Assembly (NCBI GenBank): GCA_043228905.1
Contig: JBHGNT010000090.1
Location: 29,965 to 93,964, forward strand
Origin: Azolla caroliniana
Taxonomy: Eukaryota; Polypodiophyta
Direction: 5' to 3'
DNA: 64,000 nucleotides
Part shown: piece after piece, positions 59,795-64,000 of the stretch
Position numbering within the stretch: position 1 is the stretch's first letter
How the letters are laid out: each line of letters starts with the position of its first letter
Program-made: the position numbers and the translations under genes
Notes under the pieces: model-generated
The model's input: the letters and a program-made list of their open reading frames with translations, nothing else
Databases searched by the model: none
What the model was told of the DNA's origin: nothing

Positions 59795-59953
59795 AGTCAA
59801 CCCACACAAGCATCTTTGACAACAAGAACGACCCGATTGTAAACCTAAACAAAGGTCGACTCCTTACAAGCACAAGTCACCCGATCCATCCTCCTTGGTC
59901 AAAGACCCCGGTGGTCCTGTTCGACCAACCCGCAAGCGCGGATTTCCATGACA
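59175..59953 (+). repeat. Element E 3' LTR
   Basis: About 780 bp, from GTTGAGATACAAGACACATT to GGATTTCCATGACA. The end differs from the 5' copy CCGCGACA by two CpG-type changes. It contains a CATGCA-rich block (59283-59390), a tRNA-like promoter pair (59477-59530) and a CT run (59767-59790). Confidence 0.85.
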
Positions 59954-60453
59954 ACGAGAACAAAAATACAGAAATACAAATGCAAGGATTTTACGTGGAA
60001 AACCCGGAAAGGGAAAAACCATGTGAAGTTCACAAACTCCAAACAGAACCACTATGATGGGAGGAATACAACAAGAAGCGTCAAGGCAACAACCTTGAGC
60101 TCTTCTTCATCACAGATAGTTATGGAGTTACTCACACACTCTCCCACTCTAGTTACACAAGCAACTACACCTTGTAACTTGTTCCACAATGATAATTCAC
60201 AATTATCATAACTACTTGCCCTAACTATATTTATACTCATATACACTATATACGCTATTTACAAATATAGCCCACTAAGGACACATATTGAGGTTATTTA
60301 CAATTATAGCCTCGAGTCGGCTTTGACCGATTCGGCTATTAGCCGAATAGATTATTATCCGATTTTCGGTTAGTTGATTTTTTGGCCTCGACTAAGTTCG
60401 CCATCGACCAATTCGGCTATTCTTCCCATCCGGAGGGACCTGTTTTCTCAACA
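59949..60453 (-). mobile_element. Solo LTR H (related to A/D LTRs), minus strand
   Basis: Read on the minus strand it begins TGTTGAGAAAACAGGTCCCT then CCGGATGGGAAGAATAG, the LTR tip of the D family, has GTATAAATATAGTTAGGGCA like A and D, and ends CTCGTTGTCA. It has no internal region. Its end overlaps the last bases of the element E 3' LTR; no target duplication was found. Confidence 0.75.
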
Positions 60454-60499
60454 CTTGTGATAAAGCCGAACGTGAGCACAACCAAGCCGACAAAATGTA

Positions 60500-60900
60500 C
60501 CACATGAAAGCAAGCAATACTTGATTGTCAACAACCACCTTACCAGGCCGGGAGCCATGGAAAAACATTTTAAGGCAGAGAATGATTAAGGTGCCTTCTA
60601 CAGGTGGCAATTGGAAAGATAGTATTAGATGGTGGTTTTTAAGAGATTTTACTCATTCCATTGATATTTTTCGGCATGATAAAGTTTTTATGGGTATAAT
60701 GAAGGCATGGTTTGATTGGAAGCATAATTTAGTCCAATCTCTACCATCATTTATGGAGGAATGGTTGTGTCAACCCCTCGTAATGAACCCACTATTTCTA
60801 AAAGAGGAGAGAATAATGTTAGATAAAAGAACTAGGTTGAAGTGGGCTTATTTTGATAGAGGAGAAGGTGGGTTAGTAAGGAGTTCATTGTCTTTTTCTT
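60500..60900 (+). pseudogene. LINE reverse-transcriptase fragment, upstream part
   Basis: Frame with LPGREPWKNILRQRMIKVPS, WKDSIRWWFLRDFTHSIDIF, WLCQPLVMNPLFLKEERIML and KWAYFDRGEGGLVRS. The PG-EPWK and QPL..NP boxes are characteristic of the C-terminal half of plant LINE ORF2. The part after about 60900 is displaced by an insertion to about 62545. Confidence 0.72.
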
Positions 60901-60907
60901 CTTCGAC

Positions 60908-62540
60908 AGTGTTGCGGAAATCCGCGCGTACGTGTTGGAAGAGGGCGGGACCACCGGGGTCTTGGACCGAGGAGCCGGTGAGAGAAGAAAGGTGGTCCGG
61001 ATTGACGTTCGGAAAGCTCCGCCAGATCGGTTTCCGGACACGTTGTCGAGAAAATCCTCGCGGATGCGTAGAAGTTGGGCAGGACCACGGGGGTCTTGAA
61101 CCAAGGAATCAAGAAGTAGGAAGAAGAGTTTGTGGTTTATGTAAGCCCTGAGATCGTGGTTAAATAGAGAAGGTTAGCGAAACAAGAGAGAGAGTGTGTG
61201 TGTAAGAGGATCGTGTGTAGACACAGGCGTAGACAGAGATGCTAAGAACAACTTGTGTTAGGTAGATAAGTTTCTATTAATCAAAACATGTGTGTGGCGC
61301 TGTGGGTGATTACAACCGGATCAGTGCCGGTGATAGAGCGTAGAGCTCTACAATAGTTAGATACAAAGATACGTAGGCATGCAGAAGGTCGATCCCCTAG
61401 TCGGGAGAACTCAGGCGTCTGGCGCGAGCAGGGGAAGCGCCTTCCGGTGTTCCGTCGTAGGACTCCTCATCTCCCCTCCTCTCTAGATGACATCCCTAAA
61501 ATGGTCAAAGGTCGCCCCTTTTATAGCACAAGGAGCGACCGTTAAAGAGCATTCATGACCTGTCGCTTTCCCTTCCTAGATTCTTCCCCCTTATTTGCTC
61601 TCCATGTAACTCTCCCTCCTTACGCAATGTCTGAATCCCTATTAATGCCTTAACTACCTAGTACACCTCTTTCTACCTATGCCTAGTACTTACACTATTT
61701 AATTCACTAGGGGTATGCATTTGTGCACACCAGTGTTCCTGCATGTTTCACATTGTTTCCACCTATGGCCCGGAATCTTCACGACAACGTATCCGATCCG
61801 AAACAGTGAGTGCACGGTCTCTGATATGTGTATTGTTTTGGACCATATGTCGGATATCAGCGATAAGCTCACGGGCTCACAGACTTGGACGTGCACACGC
61901 AACAAAAACAAAACGGGGATAAGAACATGAGCACGGGGCGCGACGAACATGCAATAAGTGGGAACAACTCGAAAATATCCGAACACAAGAAGAGACTCAA
62001 CAAAATACTAATGATTAACAGAGAACCAGAAAGAGTACAACCGGACATGGCCGGCAACAGAGATTCGAGCTCCTCACACACACGTACGCACGATAACAAG
62101 CCTTCGATGGGGTGCACAGGGGCTACCAACGCGAAACGGAGGTCTCACATCATGACGACATAAACAGAGATCGGGAAGGCCAAAGTCTTCACTTCGTCCT
62201 CCCAAAACGTTGATACCCTCCTCAGTCTTATCCCTTCCTTTTATAGCGCAAGGAGAGGAAGACCGTTACATCAAGCTTTTACTACAACTGCTTTTCCTCC
62301 TTGATTTTCTCCTTGATTTCCTCTTATCTATCACTATTATTCTTCTCTATACGTGTGGGATATTAAAGTACCCATCAAAACCCTATCCCCTAGTACTTAC
62401 CAGTCCTACGTTATTTGCACATATTGTGCATAGAGACAACCTTTGTGTGCATCCATCCACACCCCTATTCCTGCGCTCTCCGGCTCCCTTTCTCTCTATG
62501 GTCGGAATCCATCATGTCATCGATAAAAAACAAAAATCAT
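60908..62540 (-). mobile_element. LTR-like non-coding insertion in the LINE
   Basis: The left edge TGTTGCGGAAATCCGCGCG then GGGACCACCGGGGTCTTGGAC is a diverged reverse complement of the terminal part of the element E LTRs (GACCCCGGTGGTCC...GCGCGGATTTCCGC). That block recurs imperfectly at about 61040-61100. Two diverged copies seem to follow: TTTTATAGCACAAGGAGCGACCG near 61520 and TTTTATAGCGCAAGGAG near 62240, and CTATGGCCCGGAATC near 61762 and CTATGGTCGGAATCC near 62498. No coding domain. Boundaries approximate. Confidence 0.55.
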
Positions 62541-62544
62541 GTTT

Positions 62545-63215
62545 GTAGAACAATTTGGGGAGGGAACATTATGTATTCTGAGATGGATAGAGTGTTTATG
62601 ATTTCTTCCTTTCAACCTTCTCAATTTTGTCTATTTTGGTATGGTATGTTTTCATCCTTACATGTCTTGTTGGGGATCATGGGCTATAAAAACCCTCATG
62701 AATGTCTTTATTTCAATGTTTTCATTTTGGATGGTTTGATTCTATCTTTATGGAAGATGATGTTGTAACTCAATAGAGTATGTTGCTTATTCGTATATCG
62801 TGGAAGAACGGTAAAAAATAGATATTGAATCCACATCCGAATGATATAAATAATTTATCTGAATTGTGGGTTTATGAGAATAAGTCCATGGACCACATTC
62901 TGTGGGATTCAAGTGAGTGGAAATGGCAAATCATATTAGCGCAAGGAATACTAGGTAAGCAATTCCCTTTTTTTCAGTACTCTGTAAAAATGGGTAAAGA
63001 ATTATTAAGGAGGTGGGTGTTGTGCTAGTGGCTCATAGATTTTGGAGATCAAGTAATGTAAGACTCTTGGTTGGATGCTTATTGGAAATGGCTATGGGCC
63101 ATGCAAATTCCTAAAAAAGTTGTATTCTTTGGATGGTTTTTGGTATATTATGGGATTCTTGTGAAGTCATGATTGAGGCATCACCTTGATTTAAAATATG
63201 ACTATAACAAAGTTA
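62545..63215 (+). pseudogene. LINE ORF2 C-terminal fragment
   Basis: ELWVYENKSMDHILWDSSEW, QFPFFQYSVKMGKELL and then YWKWLWAMQIPKKVVFFGWF, matching the zinc-binding region after LINE reverse transcriptase (W..LW...IP.KV..F.W). Stops throughout. Probably the continuation of 60500-60900. Confidence 0.65.
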
Positions 63216-63461
63216 AAGAGGTTGCTAACATGGGTAGTGACTATAACAAAGTTATAACAAGGTTGATGTATTGGAAGTTACAATTGCCCCTTTTTAGGGA
63301 GAGTTAATGTTTTTTCATCACTTGGTCTGATAATCACTATTCCAAGAGTGGGAATGACGGTGAGGCAAAACCATGCCTTGGATCTTGAGGGATGAATAAT
63401 GGGGTGAGTTATCGATGTTGCAACCTTCTTGGTAGGGTCAAGGGGACCATCATGATAGGAC

Positions 63462-63486
63462 ATTAGCTCAGTTGGTAGATGGGCCT
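63462..63486 (+). pseudogene. tRNA 5'-half-like fragment
   Basis: GACATTAGCTCAGTTGGTAG has the D-arm and A box (TAGCTCAGTTGG) of many nuclear tRNAs. No anticodon or T arm follows, so it is a fragment, possibly the head of a SINE. Confidence 0.5.
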
Positions 63487-63503
63487 AGGGATCGACAACG
63501 ATT

Positions 63504-63560
63504 CGGTTTAGGCTTAGCCGGTTTGGCCTGATCCAAGCCAAACCGGCTAAGCCTAAACCG
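63504..63560. repeat. Perfect 24-bp inverted repeat (hairpin)
   Basis: Arms 63504-63527 and 63537-63560 are exact reverse complements (CGGTTTAGGC...GGTTTGGC), with a 9-bp spacer. Very stable as a hairpin. Confidence 0.95.
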
Positions 63561-63612
63561 TTTATGGGATCTCAAACCTGAACCGATCCAGTTCACAAAT
63601 TGGTTTTGCAAA

Positions 63613-63664
63613 CCTCCCTCCCTCCCTCCCTCCCTCCCTCCCTCTCTCTCTCTCTCCCTCTCTC
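63613..63664 (+). repeat. CCCT and CT microsatellite
   Basis: About eight CCCT units followed by CT repeats. Confidence 0.9.
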
Positions 63665-63722
63665 TAAGATGATTCACTATATACTATATAGTATACATTG
63701 TACAAGCTCTCCCTCCCACTCT

Positions 63723-63922
63723 CTTTTTTTCGTAAATAATGGCTTTCATTACAAAAGAAAAAACACCACCATGACTAACTTACAATAAACTATAGAACCC
63801 CTTCTATCTAGGGATCTAAAGAACACTATGACACCAAACTTAATGCCACCCTACACACCAATTCAAATGGCGAATATGATGATATGTGACCTTGCAGAGT
63901 TCTCTCTCTTCCTGGTTGAGAT
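63723..63922. repeat. Dispersed repeat, copy 2 (partner at 2331-2540)
   Basis: TTTTTTCGTAAATAATGGCT to CTCTTCCTGGTTGAGAT, same orientation as copy 1. Differences include loss of the TATC microsatellite. Confidence 0.75.
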
Positions 63923-64000
63923 TTTGTGACTTCTCTAGCATTGTCAATTGCCACAAAATAAGTCCTTTTAACTTTAGAACATATTTTCTCACCCCAACTT

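Larger units (their letters stand above)
47148..59953 (+). mobile_element. Element E: Ty3/gypsy-type retrotransposon interrupted by element D
   Basis: Gag, zinc knuckle, protease, RT, RNase H and integrase follow in Ty3 order in 48178-50576 and 55888-59112, with LTR DNA at both ends (about 47148-48139 and 59175-59953). The integrase C-terminus has a GPY/F-type WFGPY segment; I see no chromodomain. Stops and frameshifts inactivate it. The 5' LTR is rearranged (next entry), so the left limit is a rearrangement breakpoint and not a clean element end. No target duplication found. Confidence 0.85.

Noticed and set aside
63278-63463. 61-codon minus-strand frame near the right end
   Set aside because: No recognisable domain, flanked by LINE debris, and length is within chance expectation.

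Overview
The window is nuclear plant DNA. It holds two ordinary, intron-containing plant genes in its left third and nested LTR retrotransposons in the right 60 percent. The species cannot be fixed from the sequence. GT-AG introns, a plant-type mitochondrial phosphate carrier, a D-type cyclin with an LxCxE motif, and copia and chromovirus elements primed by initiator tRNA-Met all point to a seed plant, most likely an angiosperm.

Layout. 1-4.2 kb: decayed Ty1/copia pol on the minus strand, then a dispersed repeat and a short TTAGGG array. 4458-7833: a six-exon mitochondrial phosphate carrier (MPT3/PHT3 type, 377 aa). 7.8-14.5 kb: no supported gene, ending in a microsatellite-rich zone. 14541-16329: a six-exon D-type cyclin (407 aa) with poly-Glu and poly-His tracts near its C-terminus. 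16.3-25.4 kb: microsatellites and AT-rich sequence with several local duplications but no gene.

25391-45872 is one copia element (A) expanded to 20.5 kb by later insertions and still flanked by its 5-bp duplication ctagg. Element B (26464-34872, a chromovirus-derived element without most of pol) sits in the gag of A. Element C (28406-34827, minus-strand Ty3/gypsy chromovirus) sits in the 3' LTR of B. Solo LTR G (32362-33273) sits in C. The pol of A also carries a young copia element, F (35876-41332), with apparently identical 287-bp LTRs, TSD gaaac and an unbroken 1337-codon gag-pol, plus a 0.95-kb solo-LTR-like insert at 42131-43085.

46.9-60 kb holds a second complex: Ty3-type element E, with an unusual FLDD reverse transcriptase and an apparently inverted 5' LTR segment. 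It is split by copia element D (50577-55882, TSD gatga), whose gag-pol is one frame broken only by five stop codons. A minus-strand solo LTR (H), LINE reverse-transcriptase fragments, an LTR-like insertion, a tRNA-like fragment and a perfect 24-bp hairpin complete the right end.

The two host genes are unrelated in function (mitochondrial phosphate import and G1/S control). The rest records successive retrotransposition. F is the only element that looks recently active. All coordinates and alignments were read by eye, so percent identities and copy numbers are not claimed.
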